Positions 9,640 to 22,189 of a DNA stretch of 64,000 nt are shown here, one piece after another. The stretch's first letter is position 1, and each line of letters starts with the position of its first letter. The translations under genes were made by a program, and so were the position numbers. The DNA is from Eonycteris spelaea (Eukaryota; Chordata; Mammalia; Chiroptera; Pteropodidae): NCBI GenBank assembly GCA_003508835.1, contig PUFA01000012.1:16720001-16784000 (forward strand). Direction: 5' to 3'. Below the pieces are notes generated by a model. That model did not search any database and was not told where the DNA came from. It worked only from the letters and a program-made list of their open reading frames with translations.

Positions 9640-11640
9640 AGGACGGCGATTCTAAATTCTGAAAAAGCCCCTGGAGGTCATGTAGTCCACCCCTTCCACT
9701 GATATCCGGGACCCCAGAGGCTTCCCTGAGGCCTGGCCGTCTATTTGGGTTGCATCAACCCCTGGGACCCCCTGAAGCAGCCCTGCTTAGTCTGCTGGTC
9801 ACAGAAGCCATCGGGGGATGGCCCCAAAAGCTTGCCCCTCACCCTACTGTCCCCTCAACACCAAGTTTGTCCTGGTACCCTCACTGACACCCTGTTAACT
9901 GGGGTTTAGTGAAGAGGCCGCTGGACGGGAGTGGGCGGAGTCACTCCAAGTCGTAAATGACTGACTAGGAAGGGAAAGGGGAATCCATTGCTTAGGTAGA
10001 GCCGTGAAGCCAGCGGCACCTTGGACAGAGCCTGGTCTGGCGGAGGGGGCATCCCTGACAAGCCTCTCCTAGACCCAGCCAACACAGGCCCGCCCTTTCA
10101 TGGGTTACAACCTGTCCTCCCAAGGGACTATTAACTACAGGTTCTGTCGGAGGGCCTGAGACATGTCTCAGATGGCTCATGCTGCGGATGACCCCTGCTT
10201 CCCCTGACCACTGACGACCGCACACACTGACCCCCAAGTCACTGGCAAAGCCGCCCTCCTGCTTCCCGCCCCACCTGAACCTCTCCCTGAGGCCGCTTCC
10301 CAGGCCCGGAATGCAGCCCCGCCGCCTGCTGGAAAGTGCGAGGGAATCACATCTCCGGGAGCAGCTCTCCACCGAAGGCTGAGGAGAGGTGAGTGTGAGT
10401 ACCTTCCCCGCAGGGTTAAGTCCAGTTGCTGGCTCCCTTCCCTGCTCTGTTTCCTCCTCCCACATAAACAGCCACACTCGAAGCTCTGCTCAGGGCTGGC
10501 TTTTGGGGAATTCAGGGGAACGTGCTCTAACCTTCCTCCCAGGACCCCTCCAGGCAGAAGCCATGCCCCTGGGGTGGTTGATGGGTGAGTGGTCATGGTG
10601 GGTCCAGCGTCCTCGCGGACGAGGGCCGTGCAGAGAGCCACCTTCCCTCACTTCTAAGGTCAGCGGAGGAACCATTTCACCAGTCCCACCGAGGGCCAGC
10701 CTCTGTGAGTGAGTTCTAGCTCCCAGGCCCACCAAGCTGTCAACTCCTACAAGTGAGCGTCGCCCGTGGCTGGTAATGCCGTTAGAGGAGCTATAGACAG
10801 TGTCACTTTCATTTTGTAATTTGCCTCTATCACAGCCAGCAGTCTCGGCCTTGTAAGGATATATATGTGGCCAGAAATATCTGCACGGTGAGAGGCATGT
10901 CCGTTCATGAGAAGGGATGGTTCTCACAAAAAGGTCAAGGGCCCTGGATGACTCAGAGAATTCATTCAACATCGGGCCACTTGTTCCTCCGGCAGATCCA
11001 ACTGAACACCAAATGCCCCTCGAATTGCCAAGAAAGGGTGGAAGAGAAATTTCTACACTAGAAACACCAAAGAAGGTTTAAATGCTACAGGAGCCCAGAG
11101 GAAGCCCTCCCTCCAACCTGGGAGCCCACAGAAGGCTCAGGGGTGAGAGTGGTGAGCCTGGCTCACTTGAGTAACCCCGCGTCTCTGTGGTGAGCCAGGG
11201 GCGCTCCACTTCCTGCCTGGTAAGTGCTAGAATCTGAGTGACAGGTGGACTTAGCAGCAAGTTGCATTTTCCCACAGGCATGTGTTGTATGGAGGGCTGG
11301 CCCCTCACTGAGAACTCGATGCTGTCCTATCATTCAGTTCCAGCCAGAAAATGTTCCCAGCTGGAGAACCCTAGAAGGCTCCTGAGAGCCCGACTTCATC
11401 GGGGCTGTAGCTGGCGAAGCAGCCCAGCCTCGTGAACCCTCCTGGGTCTCTCAGACTCAGGAACAAAGGGATGTGTCACGAGGTGTAACTGAAGGGGTAA
11501 AGGGGCCTCAGTGGATGTCACTTCCCCAGGGGATCCTCCCAGGGGAAGGACATTCAGCAAAGGTCATGCCATAAACAAGAGAACATCATCCACTGCCCTT
11601 CCAACACATCCTCGGCCCTCAGCGCGGGTCACTCCGCCTC
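9640..11640. other. GC-rich intergenic DNA, nothing identified
   Basis: Several open frames over 100 codons exist here on both strands, but they overlap each other, are proline/arginine/glycine-rich, and show no splice-bounded or family-like blocks. I regard them as products of the high GC content. A fragment near 9665-9720 (aggtcatgtagtccac) recalls an old mammalian SINE or LINE but is too short to assign. Confidence 0.5.
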
Positions 11641-11649
11641 CCGCCCATC

Positions 11650-12000
11650 AGGTTCTGGCCCTCGTCCTGCATCCATCCGGCTGTCCAAGCCAGATGCCAC
11701 CAGTCCCTACCCAGCCTACAGCCTCATGCCCTCTTCCCTACTCTGTACTGCAGTGGCCTTGTCCCCTGACTAGCCATTTCGCCTCCTCACCTGGAAGCAG
11801 GTCTGACCAAGGGTCCCCCTCCAAGCCCTCAGGATGAAGGGCGGCTGCCGGGACTCCCCACCCCCACACCAAGGGCCGTGCTCCAGCCCCACTGGCCTTC
11901 CTCTGGCTAGTTTCTTTCCTAGCTTGAGGTGTCACACATGCTATTTCTTCTTTCCAAAACACCTGTCCTTACTTCTTACTCTCCAGCTTATACCTGGTGA
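11650..12000 (+). mobile_element. L2-like LINE fragment
   Basis: Landmarks resembling the L2 3' half occur in order: cactggccttcctctggcta, tgctatttcttctttccaaa, caaaacacctgtccttactt. It is diverged and the boundaries are approximate. Confidence 0.4.
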
Positions 12001-12094
12001 GCACTGGCTTCGGGACCAGCCTGCTCTGGCGAGGCTCCACCAGATGCCTCTTGCCTGTGCAAATGCTTTCTGGAGGTGCCGTTGTGATATTTCA

Positions 12095-12620
12095 CTTTGA
12101 CCAGTGCACCAGTTACTATGGTCCAAAACTTGGTGGCATAAAACGATCATTTATTTTTATGGGTCGGGAATTCAGACAGAACACAGTGAGGAAGGTGTGT
12201 CACTGGTGCCTCTGATGTCCGGCCTCAGACGGAAGACCCAAAGGCTGGGGCTGGACTCCCCTGAAGGTTGGGTTGCTTAGATGTCTGATGGTTGATGCCA
12301 CGACCTTAGTTCGAGCTGTCAGCTGTAACACCTACAGGTGGCCTCTTCATGTGACCTGAGTCTCCTTGCAGCCTGGTGCCTGGGTTCCAGGAGGGAGTGT
12401 CTGGAGAGAGGGAGGGCCAGAGGCGGCGCGTACCAGGCGGAAGCCATCTCACCTGTCATGACATAGCCCCGGAGGTCATGCAGCGTCTCCTGTGCCACGT
12501 TCTATTCATTGAGGTAGGCACAAGCCAACCCAGATTCAGAGGGGTGGGAAACAGATTCCAGGTCTTGACAGAATGGGCAACGTCCTCTAAAAGCGCACGT
12601 GAGGCTGGAAGTATAGCTGT
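12095..12620 (-). mobile_element. Ancient LTR-like repeat, antisense
   Basis: It opens with ccaaaacttggtggcataaa then aattcagacagaacacagtg, passes through gacggaagacccaaaggctg and gtggcctcttcatgtgacct, and ends with aagccaacccagattcagag. I recall this order from a widespread old repeat of the ERVL/MaLR LTR type read backwards. The family name is uncertain. Confidence 0.5.
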
Positions 12621-12959
12621 GGGTGCTTTCGGAGAACCGTCTGCCGCACCCGTGGACTGGAGGCTCCTGCAGGGCGGGCAGAATGCGCCTCCGCCGTGCT
12701 GTGGTAGAATGAGGCTGCGCCAGCCATTCTGGAGAGCTAACAGGTGCCACCCAAACCTTTCGCGTGTGCAGCTGCTCACCCCTCTCCTCCAGGAAGCTTC
12801 CTGTGATGGTCTCAAAGCATGTCCCCAAAACTCTTCGCCGCTCCTCTCGGCAAGAGCCCCTTGGATCTTGGATCAGTAACTTCTTAACTAGTACGATATG
12901 CAGGACATGATGAAATGCCAGTTTCTGGGCCCAGACCTTAAGAAGACAGACAGTTTCTA

Positions 12960-13275
12960 CTTCCTGTTCCTTGGTGTGCTCACTCTTGGAACCCAGTCAC
13001 CATGCTGCAAGGAAGCCCAAGCAGTTCTGTGGAGAGGCCCAGGCGAAACAAACAGCCAGCATCAACTTAGAGTGGGCCAACTTGGAAGTGGGTCCTTTGG
13101 CCTCAGTTGACATTGTGCAGAGCAGAGACAAGATATACCCTTCCCCTGAGACAAGATATGCCTGCCAACCCCTTCCCAAGCCACAAAATCATGAGCAAAC
13201 AAAATGTCTGTTGTTTTAAGCCACTAAGTTTGGGGTGAGTAGTGCTATGCAGCAACAGATAACTTTCCCTGATGC
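12960..13275 (+). mobile_element. MLT1-type MaLR LTR fragment
   Basis: Landmarks of MLT1 in order: caaggaagcccaagcag, ccagcatcaactt, the terminal ttgttttaagccactaagtt, and cagcaacagataact. These define the 3' end of a mammalian apparent LTR retrotransposon (ERVL-MaLR). It is non-coding and old. Confidence 0.8.
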
Positions 13276-13364
13276 CCTGGCTAGCAGGACTCTTTTCCTC
13301 TAAACCCTTCATCTGAGTCCAGGATTGGCATTTCCCTCCTGAAAAGGGGCTCTGGGCTTTAGTT

Positions 13365-13470
13365 ATTCACTCACCCATATTTATTGAGCACTTACTATGT
13401 TCTACGGCTGGAGTCATGCAGTGAAAAAAAGACCCTTGTCTTCAAAGCTTGTAGCCTGGTCAAGGAGAAA
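13365..13470 (-). mobile_element. L2 LINE 3' end
   Basis: Reads on + as the reverse of the L2 terminus: atttattgagcacttactat, gttctacggctggagtcatg, and cttgtcttcaaagcttgtag. Confidence 0.75.
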
Positions 13471-13554
13471 GGCAAGCCTTCTTATTCAATGATTGCCCTT
13501 GTAAATTAATGAAGGAGATAACTTCAGATGAGAATAATGTGGCAGAGACTCTTC

Positions 13555-13720
13555 AGGAAGTCAAGATCCCTCTATCCCTGGGCAGGGGCCCAGCGGACCA
13601 CATTTCCCAGCCTCTCTTGCAGTGACTGAGTTCGGACCACTGGAGTATGAGTGAGGAGCCTGGAGCAGTGTGTGGGAAGGCAGGAGATACTTGGGGCCCA
13701 GAATACTGGGGAGAGTGGGT
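13555..13720 (+). mobile_element. Old repeat of the 'acatttcccagcctc' family, copy 1
   Basis: It contains ggaccacatttcccagcctc then tcttgcagtgactgagttc, a pairing that recurs at 32850-33030. I recall it from an old mammalian LTR-like repeat but cannot name it. Confidence 0.45.
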
Positions 13721-14034
13721 GGGGGCATGGGGACACCCCCTACTGTCCCTGGGTCTTGAGACCCAGCCTGTCCTAGATGGTTCCTAAACCTTTGTCATTC
13801 TTTGCTTCCATTCCCACAAACATCACCCCGAGAGAAAGAGCCGGCTGTGGCAGACTGGGGAGAGAGGAAGACCAAGTCACTCCGAGACAAGCTCAATTCA
13901 TCCCGAGGAGATCTGAGTGCCTACCAGACACCAGTGCCCTCGGCCCTGCCTCTCCGACTCAGCCCTCGTGATGCTAGGGCTCCAGTCCACTCTCAGCCAG
14001 TTACGAGACTTTAAGTGTGACAAGCTCTGAGAGC

Positions 14035-14165
14035 CTCCATTTCCTCATCTGTCAAATGCAGGGGCGGGGGGCGGAGCAGGGAGATTGTTGGCCTCGGCCA
14101 CCTTTCAGGGGTGTTGCAAGCAGAATCAAGTCTGTTCAATGCCAGGCACTGTGCCTCACTGCCAG
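14035..14165 (-). mobile_element. MIR-like fragment
   Basis: The run gcctccatttcctcatctgt followed by ggtgttgcaagcagaatcaa and gccaggcactgtgcc matches the reverse of a MIR core in order, with a G-rich interruption. Confidence 0.45.
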
Positions 14166-15604
14166 CCACATTTTTCATTGTCACACTCACAGTATCCCTA
14201 TGGAAAGAGGTGATGGGGAAGGCACAGGCCTTGGACTCACGTGTCCAGTGAGTGCAAGCAGCTGCCTGCCCCACCCTAACTCAGGGCTTCCCTCTCCCTG
14301 CAGCTGAACCAACAAGATCTGAGGTGACCTCCAGCCCAGGGATGGGGGTGGGCTCTGCCCCTCTGCGGGACTGAGGCCAGCATGTCACAGCAGCCTCTGT
14401 GAGTGTCCATCTTCCATCACCAGCGTCAGCGCCTGGGCCCAGACTCACTGTGTGGCGAAATATGGAGGTGCCATTCCTGGGCGTGTGTTCTTGCGTGCGT
14501 GTGGTTCACCTAGGGCTCTGAGGGTAGTGACGAGGCTGCTGCTGGGTTTCTCGGAATCCTGTGCCTCAGAGAATTCAGAGAAACTCAGACTTACAGAGAA
14601 AGTCTGTCGGTGTGCCACAGTGATGTTAACCACAGAGCCCGAGCAGGGGCCAGGCGAGAGCTACTGCAGCAGGGCCAGGCGGAGTTGGTCCTTCCTGTCC
14701 CCGGCCGTGGGTGGAGGTCCCTGTAGCAGAGCGCAAATGTCAGACCTGTCCCAGAGGTGTGTGCAGGGGGGTGGGAGGAGCACTGTACCGGGAGTCCGCA
14801 GCCCGGGGCTCAGCTCTGCCCTACTCCAGTGCAGCCAGCCTGCCCCCGTCCCACGGCATCTACCCTCCCGCTCAGCAGGGTCTGGTCCCAGCTCATTCGG
14901 GAGACTTCGAGAGGGCCCCTCGCCATCTCTGTACTTGGTTTCTCCACCTGAAAAATAAGGAGATTAGATTAAGTCAGGTGCTTTTTTCAAACTTTTTTGG
15001 CTATAACCCGCACTAAGAAATACATTTTATGATGTCCGACACAGGGTAACGTTAGGTGCTGTAACGCACAGGTCCCCAAGCCTCCTTCTAAGACGGACTG
15101 GACAAGTACTTTCTCTCAGAATGCAAAATTCCAGCTGTGGGCAAAGGTGATTCACCATTAGCACCCTGCCGTGAAACTTCCTGGGGTCCCCACAGATCAC
15201 CCCTTCTCTCCTACCCGGCCTCCACCCACTCCCCTCCCCTCCCCCCGGAAAGGTCTGGTCTACTCACCTCACTGCTGACGTTCCCACGGCTCTGACAGGT
15301 CTGCAAAACACCTTCTGAATCTGGTGCTCTTTTCTCAGCAACATCTGGGAAAGAGCCTCATAACTGCCTGGAATTCAGTGCATGACGTGTGACCCGAAGT
15401 GACACTGGGACACAAGCCCTTTTCTTTGAAGAGACAGATCAGACTTTAACACGTAACCCAGATTTTCCTACATAGATCCAATTTCAAAGTCTTCAACCAA
15501 TTTGGGTCTGTGCACTGCGGTTTGTGCAACTCTCTTTTAGGATCCCTGAGCAAGGAGTCTCTCCGTGGGAAAGGGGTATGACAGTCACAGAAAGACGGGG
15601 TTGG
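14166..15604. other. GC-rich intergenic DNA, nothing identified
   Basis: The frames open here lack family resemblance and lie on both strands over the same bases. I see no exon signals that I trust and no repeat that I can name. Confidence 0.45.
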
Positions 15605-15790
15605 GCAGCCAGTGGATCTGAGTTCAGGCAGAGTCCTCTCCACACAAGCTGTGTGCCCTTACGCAATTGCACAGCCCCTCTGCGTCTCCATTTTCTTACC
15701 TGGAAACGCGATACATGGCCTGCTTCTTGGGGCATGTGTGAGAAGCAGATGAGTTAAGGTAAGGAAAGGGCCTGGCTCATTGTGAGTGCT
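15605..15790 (-). mobile_element. MIR SINE
   Basis: On + it reads as reverse MIR: gtggatctgagttcaggcag, gctgtgtgcccttacgcaat, tgcgtctccattttcttacc, and cattgtgagtgcttagtaga. Confidence 0.75.
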
Positions 15791-15804
15791 TAGTAGAGGC
15801 TGCC

Positions 15805-15842
15805 CTGCCCCCACCCCACGCCACCCCCACCCCCACCCCCGC
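15805..15842 (+). repeat. (CCCCAC)n low-complexity tract
   Basis: A C-rich stretch of repeated ccccac units. On the minus strand this is G-rich and could slow polymerase or fold. Confidence 0.8.
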
Positions 15843-16617
15843 CTGAGGAAGGGCCACATAACCACATCTATATTGTGGGTGTAGACTTCACTGCCATCCA
15901 ATAGGGATGACAGGCCAAAGGAACACTTTCCCAGGCCCAGATGTGGCGGACTGTGGTGTTTCCCCAGCCACGCCCTGGGGGAACTTGCTGACACCATGTT
16001 TACCCCCTGACAAGTCCAAGTGAGACAATGTGTGAGCGTGGGAATGGCAGACTCAAGAGGAGCAGAGGTACACGATGGGCCCCAGACCGGGAGGAAGGGT
16101 GGCAGGCGGGCTCCCCCAAAGAAGCGAAGTTGTGAGCTGGAACTTGGTGTTGACTCGGCAAGTCTTTGGGGAGAGATGTTTCAGACAGAGGAAGCAGTGT
16201 GTGCGGAGGCGAGGCCCGAGCAGGGAGAAAGGAGGGGAGTCCCCAGGGGGCAGGAAGGGGCTTGTGCAGGGTGTCCTCAAAGAGCCCAACTCCAGGGAGT
16301 GCCTGAGGGCCCCACGGCAGAGCCCGTGGTCTGAGGACTTTGAGGCCTCTCGGGGACCTTCTCACCCCTTTGGGATCGTGTGTGTTGGCGGCGAAGGCTC
16401 CTAGAATATCTAAGATTCGAAGCTGTACTTGAGTTGGTTTAAGGAATCCCCTCAGAACTGCCAGGCTGTCCCAGATGAGAACCCAGGGGTACTGGCGCTG
16501 CTGTAAGGGAACAGCATGAGCAAAGGCAGAGAGGCGAGGACAACAGAAGGGAAGGGAGGCAGAGTCGGGAGACGTTACTGGTGTCAGGAAGGAGCCCGAG
16601 TTGGACAAAAGAAAGAT

Positions 16618-16715
16618 CTGAGTTTCCACCCTGGCCTTGCTTCTTGCTGGGTGACGCTGGGCAAGTTACCGCCCCTCTCTGGGCCGCAGTCTTTTCTCCT
16701 CATCGAGGAAAGGAG
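16618..16715 (-). mobile_element. MIR SINE, partial
   Basis: On + it reads ctgagtttccaccctggc, gggtgacgctgggcaagtta, then cagtcttttctcctcatcga: the reverse of a MIR 5' half. Confidence 0.7.
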
Positions 16716-16929
16716 AAGCGGGGACTGCAAAGCATCACCTGAAGAGCTGTCCCTTGCGAACTCCTGAGCACAGGGTGCAGGTTGCGTCCGCTGTCCCGCC
16801 AGAGTCTGGAATCGGGGGCAGCGTGAAAATGGCTGAAGCAGGAAGAATGGAGGGAAGCAGGGAATCAATCCAGCAGGAGGAATCTGTAGTTCTTCCAGTT
16901 AACAACGGGCTCTGATGAGGCGAGCGAAG

Positions 16930-17330
16930 ACGTGGAGAAACTGGAACTCTCACCATTTCTGGCGGGAACGACTTTGGGAAATGGTTTGGCAGCTTCTAAT
17001 AAAGTTGCACACACACTTACCAGCAATCACCCGCCCATTTTTATTGGCATTCACCCAATAAAAATGAAGTGCATGTCTCAGAGAGATACTTACACACTCG
17101 TGTGCACGACAGCCTTGTTTGTAACAGCCCTGAACCGGGAACGACCCAAACGTCCATCCGTAGGTGGACGGATAAGCAGAACCTCAGAACAGTCACAGGG
17201 GGAAAAGCTACTTGGCATAACAAGGAATGAACTTCAGCACACACCACGTGGATGGATCTCATAGACGTAAGGGTGAGCCCCAAAGCCAAACAAGGAGGAG
17301 CACTTGAAGATTCCTACTGGAAGATTCCAT
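16930..17330 (+). mobile_element. L1M/HAL1-type LINE fragment, ORF2 3' region
   Basis: Sense-strand L1 landmarks in order: actggaactctcaccattt, gaccgggaacgacccaaacg then tccatccgtaggtggacgga, gtggatggatctcatagacg, and gtgagccccaaagcc. This is the end of ORF2 of an old, inactive L1. The fragment is 5'-truncated and full of stops. Confidence 0.75.
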
Positions 17331-17614
17331 CCTGATAAAGTTTTTTAAAAAGACAGAAAGGAATCTGCAGGCAAAGACCTCAGAGAGTGGTTCTGCCAGT
17401 CAGCGGGAGCAGGGTTGCCCGGGGAGAGGCCTGGGAAACTTTCTGCATCACAGACAGTAAATGCCCTGCTCTCCTCCCACATCCCTGCCCCGCACCCTCC
17501 CTGCCCCGGGTCCCTCTTCCATAGGACTGTGTTCAGATGTAGTCCGTAGGATCCAAGAGAAGGACACGTGCCCATCCTATGGTCATATGGACCCATCCCT
17601 CTGGGCCGCGCACA

Positions 17615-17700
17615 TGCGCACAAATACGTACTGAGCATTTCAGATGCTGTTCTAGGCACTGGAGAAGCTATAGGGCAAAAAAAAAAAAAAAAAAAAAAAA
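17615..17700 (-). mobile_element. L2-like fragment followed by a 24-base A run
   Basis: tactgagcatttcagatgct then gttctaggcactggagaagc matches the reverse of the L2 3' end. An uninterrupted A run at 17677-17700 follows and could be an independent simple repeat. Confidence 0.5.
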
Positions 17701-18044
17701 GGCCAGATGTTTTCTTAAATAGCCCAATGTCACCATTGCTGCTGGACCCCTCCTCCCCTAGCCGCCTCTTAGGTGTTGCAAATCTGGGTCATGGATTTGG
17801 GTAAAGGAGAGTTCGGAAAAAGTCATGAGGAGCAATAATTATTTTTCTAATTATAATAATAATCAACCAGAAAGGAGAACTAGGAAACATGCTTTGAGGG
17901 GCCATTAAGGCATACTAAATTATCTTGCAACATTATACATAAATGGAAAACTCATGATTGGAAGGGAAAGATGACGGAGATAATTGAGAACACAACACAA
18001 TCCAGAAATGGTTTCTACGGCCTTTCTCACACAGGCTTTAAAAA

Positions 18045-18690
18045 AAAAAACACTACCTTTTCATTTTGAAATAATTTTGAAATAGTGTACAGAACCATCT
18101 TATACACCTCTCACCGGCTTCTTTCCCCGATAACATCTCACTGAGAGCAGTTACCAAGCCCAGGAGCCTGATGCTGGTGCATTACTACCCTCAATAAAAG
18201 TGCAGGCCCTGCTCAGATTTTACCCCTTTTTACAGGCACTTTTTTTGTGTGGGAGGAGAAGCATGTATGGTTCTAAAAATTTCCCGTGTATAACTTCACA
18301 TAGCCACCACCAGAACTACGACACAGATGGCTCCGTCACAAGGAGCTTCCTCACGCTTCTCCCCTGCAGTCACAGCCTCCCTCAGGCCTAGCCTCTAGGG
18401 GTCTGCCTTCACTGCGATCATTTTCCATCTGAGGTGTTATCTAAATGAAATTAGTGTGTAACCTTTTAGCAACTGGTTTTTTTCACTCAGCCTAATGCTC
18501 CCGGGACCCACCCAAACAGTGTGTATCAATAAGTCGTTCCCTTTTTGCTGCTGCGTAGTATTCCGTGGTTTAGATATACCACAGTCTGTTGACTACTCCT
18601 CCACTGAAGGACATTTGGCTGTTTGTAGTTTGGGGCTGGTACCAGTAAAGCTGCTAATTACATGTACAGGTTCTCAAATAGCCTTTGACG
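18045..18690 (-). mobile_element. L1M-type LINE, antisense 3' region
   Basis: On + it reads as reverse L1: tgaaataattttgaaatagt, cccgataacatctcactgag, cactcagcctaatgctcccg, ctgctgcgtagtattccgtg, and ccactgaaggacatttggct. The order is that of the 3' end of an old L1 read backwards. Confidence 0.75.
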
Positions 18691-18699
18691 CATGGACTT

Positions 18700-19480
18700 T
18701 ATTTTTTCTGCCCTCCTCTAGCCAATAGATTTTCCTTATCACACTTCAATATCATGTACAGACCTTCTCTGGCCTGGATATAATACATATAGGAACACAA
18801 ATGTCCGTAACACAACTTGAGAGCTGGGAAGAAAGCAGAAAAGACATGGAGGAGCAATACCAGGTGTTAGACATGTCACAAAGTCTCTGCCAAAGATCTG
18901 TCAGCCAGCCAAACTTTAATGCATGTTTTACTCACACCGAAAAGGTTTGGCCATCTTGTCTCCTTGTCCACAGCACTGTAGAAGGTGTGGAGACAGCAGT
19001 TGGACTTATAGTCGATACTCTAATGGTAGGAGTGAGACTTAAAAACCGTCCCATGAAGCTAGAAATGGGAGCCCCTGAGTGCAGGGTAAATTATCCAATT
19101 CACTTCAGGAGTTCAGGAGGACATCTGTATTACTTTAGCAGAGTAACTTTCATGATTGTTACCAGGGTCCTCTGGAAAAGACTGAAATATGATAATTATG
19201 TTTTGAATGCCATTCAATTAAGCAACAACGGCATGTGTTTAAGAGTGAGTTTCACCTCAAACCATTAACAATTACAGAAATCAAAGTGCTTCAAGTGGTA
19301 AGCTCTAGCAAGTTGATTTGAAGAATACCACCTTCTCTGATGCCAGTCTCATTTGATTAATTTTAACTAACACATCCCAACAGAAGACAGGCCAGGTGTC
19401 CTGCCTATGTTTTATGCCTGTGAACAGGGCAGAGACAAGAATTGAACCAAACTTTTCCCAAAGATCACGGCTCTGAAGTC
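18700..19480. other. Intergenic DNA with one unassigned 155-codon open frame
   Basis: A + strand open frame from 18801 to 19268 begins with ATG, but its protein shows no domain that I recognise and its ends are not supported by a promoter or polyadenylation signal. The neighbourhood is made of transposon fossils, so I treat it as chance or as an eroded retroelement piece. Confidence 0.3.
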
Positions 19481-19640
19481 ACACTCACCTGGATGTGATT
19501 CTCAGTGGGGTGACCTTGGTCAAGTCATTTAAGCTCACCGAGCCTCAGGTTTTCATCAGCAAATGGGAGTTGCAGTACCCGTCTGCCAGGGTCGCAACGA
19601 GAATGGAATAAGGTGAAAGTCTGTGGCATGTTAGGGTCTC
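19480..19640 (-). mobile_element. MIR SINE
   Basis: On + it reads ggggtgaccttggtcaagtc, gagcctcaggttttcatcag, and cgagaatggaataaggtg, the reverse of MIR. Confidence 0.75.
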
Positions 19641-20171
19641 GTGAATGGTCATGTGAGAAACAGATTTCACATGAGATATAACTTTCCCTTGAAGTAGTTT
19701 CAACTTTTTACTCTCCTGGACGGGATATGAATGGGACTAGTTCTTAGCGGCAGTGGGGTCTCTGTTCTCAGCCACTTCCTGCCTTAGTAGCTCCCCTTTT
19801 CCTGCCTCAGTTGGCTCCTCCCCTCATTGTCAACTGTGAGTTTCATTGGACTCCTAGACCCTCAGGGACAAGTTGACTGGTGAGGAATCGGACTCAGGAG
19901 CTCCCATCTCCTGTCTGCATCTCCTCCAGCAGACATCACCATCTCTCCTTTCTGGAGACCCAAGGGCTCCTGGGAGCAGCATCTGTAAAGGCTGCAGCCT
20001 CTTCTGATGAAATCATCTTCTATCAACTGTCAACTGCTAAACCTCGCAGTGACAGAAGCTGCTCATTCCATTCCAGACACAACCACTTAATTAGATTCAC
20101 TGGGCTAATGTTTTCTTTCTGAATGAGTGTGGTTCATTGTCTCAGTCGGCCTGAGCAGGGAAATGCGGGCA

Positions 20172-20180
20172 CCCCCCCCC
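20172..20180 (+). repeat. C9 homopolymer
   Basis: Nine C residues in gcaccccccccctttgctg. This is a likely site of length error or polymorphism. Confidence 0.9.
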
Positions 20181-20369
20181 TTTGCTGTTCCTGAACTGCT
20201 CATGCCTGCTGGGGGGGATGGGGTTTTGCACTGGGGGGTGTGATCCAGGAAATATTCCCGCTCAAGGAGAAGCTCAAACCCCAAGCTCTGCCCTCAGGCC
20301 AGGGGTGGTGGGTCCGAGGGGTGTAGGCTCCTGGTGCCACCCACCAATAGCACAATTGGGATAAAAGTC

Positions 20370-20485
20370 CTGGGACCCCAGTGGAGCCTCAGTTTCTTCA
20401 TCTGGAAAATGGGATGACAAGACCCTTTTCAAGGATAGTTGTAGAAATTAAAGGAGATGATTTAAGTAAGGCTCTCTAAATGGTC
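20370..20485 (-). mobile_element. MIR SINE, partial
   Basis: gagcctcagtttcttcatct followed by ggaaaatgggatgacaagac and gttgtagaaattaaaggaga is the reverse of the MIR 3' half. Confidence 0.7.
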
Positions 20486-20884
20486 ATCGTCCCTGGACCA
20501 GCAAGCGACAAGCAGGGGCGCATTTTTCCCAGGGTGAGAGCAGCCCACTGGGCGCACACCCCAGGTCTCTGCCTGCTCTGCTCCTGCTGACATCCCACTG
20601 GCCAAAGCAAGGCACGTGGCTGAGCCCAGAGGCGGGCAGGAAGTACGCCAGCCTCCAGTGGGACCAGGGAGGGAAGGGCTGGGACAGTTCTCCAGCTGGC
20701 CACCGACGGCACATCGTTGAGCTGGGACTGGCACCCACATTCTCTCTGAGGGCAAAGCCTCCACGTTGTTACCCTGCAGCGACTCAAATCGAGAAGGAAT
20801 GCTCCCTCTTTTTACTTACAGGAAAGAGAATCTTCTATTAACATCTAACTGTAATTGGCCTTAAACTTTTTCCCAACAGGGAAA

Positions 20885-21115
20885 GGCCTATTTAGCAAAC
20901 ATTTATGGGCTAGGACTTTGAGTGCTTTATCTATATTAACTCGTGTTAACCCTGTGAGGTGGGTACTGTGATCATCCCATTTTAAAGAAAAGTCAGGCAC
21001 AGAGAGGTTCAGTAATTTGCCTAGAGCCTCACAGGGAGTAAGTGGCAGATGGGATGTGAATCAGGCTGGCTGCCTCTCAAGCCTGGGCGCTCACCACTGT
21101 GCTTGCCCGTCAGAG
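20885..21115 (+). mobile_element. MIR SINE, nearly full length
   Basis: It shows aacatttatgggctaggact, ttaaccctgtgaggtgggta, cattttaaagaaaagtcagg, gagaggttcagtaatttgcc, gtaagtggcagatgggatgt and the closing gctcaccactgtgcttgcc, all in MIR order. Confidence 0.85.
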
Positions 21116-22189
21116 GCAACACCAGGAGGAAACCCTCTGGCCCTGCTCAGCAGAAAATGTCATCTTGTGCTGCCGGCCCAGTTCCCGCCGGGACGCCGCA
21201 CCGACAGCAGACTCCACTCTGCTATTAACACCCACTGCGGCCTTTGTAGACATGGCCTCATTCCGTCCCTACAGCTGTTGTGATTCCCGTTTTAAAGACA
21301 AGGAGCCTGAGGCGTGGAGAGGGACCCTCCACACCACAGGCTCCTCAGGGGCTGGTACTGGAACCCTGGGGCCTCCTGAGCTGGAGGGGGCCGCTGATGA
21401 GAGAGGCAGGGACTTGGGCTGAGAGTGAGGAGCAGGGCCCTGAGCTGTGGCAGGTTCCGGATATCCCAGACAGGGGGCAGGAAGCTGTGTCTCCCAGAGA
21501 GGCCTCCAGGGGGCTTTCCTTATAGGGTGTCCTAGGGAGAACTGGCATTCCCGCCAAACCTGAACCTTCGCCTCTTCTCCCAGTTCACAGCAGAGGAAAC
21601 ACACAGTACACATTGAATCTCAGAGAAGATGCACCTGGCCCAAGATGGCCCCTTTGCAACTCAGCCACAGAGCACTCCGCAGCGTGCTGGAATCAAAGAG
21701 TGCCAGGAATTGGTCTCTGTACCGAACACTCACATAGGAGCCCCCAGCAGCCCTGCTGTCAACTGCAGCGCTCAGAGGACAAAGTTTTTAAGACGAGGTG
21801 GTAAGCTGGTCCACTCTGGGATTTGCAAATTGAGGCATCAGTTGCTAACATTAAAAACAGGACTTGAGGCTTATCTTGTGGACAAGGAGACAAGCTGGCC
21901 AAACCTTTTAGGTGTATGTAAAATATCTTGAAACCTGGCAGGCTCCGCCCATTGGGCTCTCACCAGACCGGGGCCAGGGTGACCCAGGGAGGCACCTGAG
22001 GTGCACATTTTAAGGAACCTCACTCGCAGGTCTGTGCCCATGGCTCCGGGCAGCCATCGCGGCTGAGGGCATCTGTGTTCGTAAGATTTTAGATTTGGCA
22101 GATGCCTCAGGGGTTCTGGAGAAGCCAGGCCACATCCTACTCATTCTGCTCCCTCCTTCTCCCCCATTTACTTTCTATTTCATAATTGG
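21116..22189. other. GC-rich intergenic DNA, nothing identified
   Basis: A CpG-containing patch near 21165-21245 has no associated exon. The frames of 60-114 codons on both strands overlap and lack family features. Confidence 0.4.

Noticed and set aside
10177..10972. Three overlapping open frames of about 100-160 codons
   Set aside because: They overlap on both strands in GC-rich DNA without splice signals or family resemblance.
16000..16629. 209-codon minus-strand open frame, the longest in the window
   Set aside because: It overlaps open frames on the other strand, is proline/serine/leucine-rich, ends in a MIR-containing region and resembles no protein that I know.
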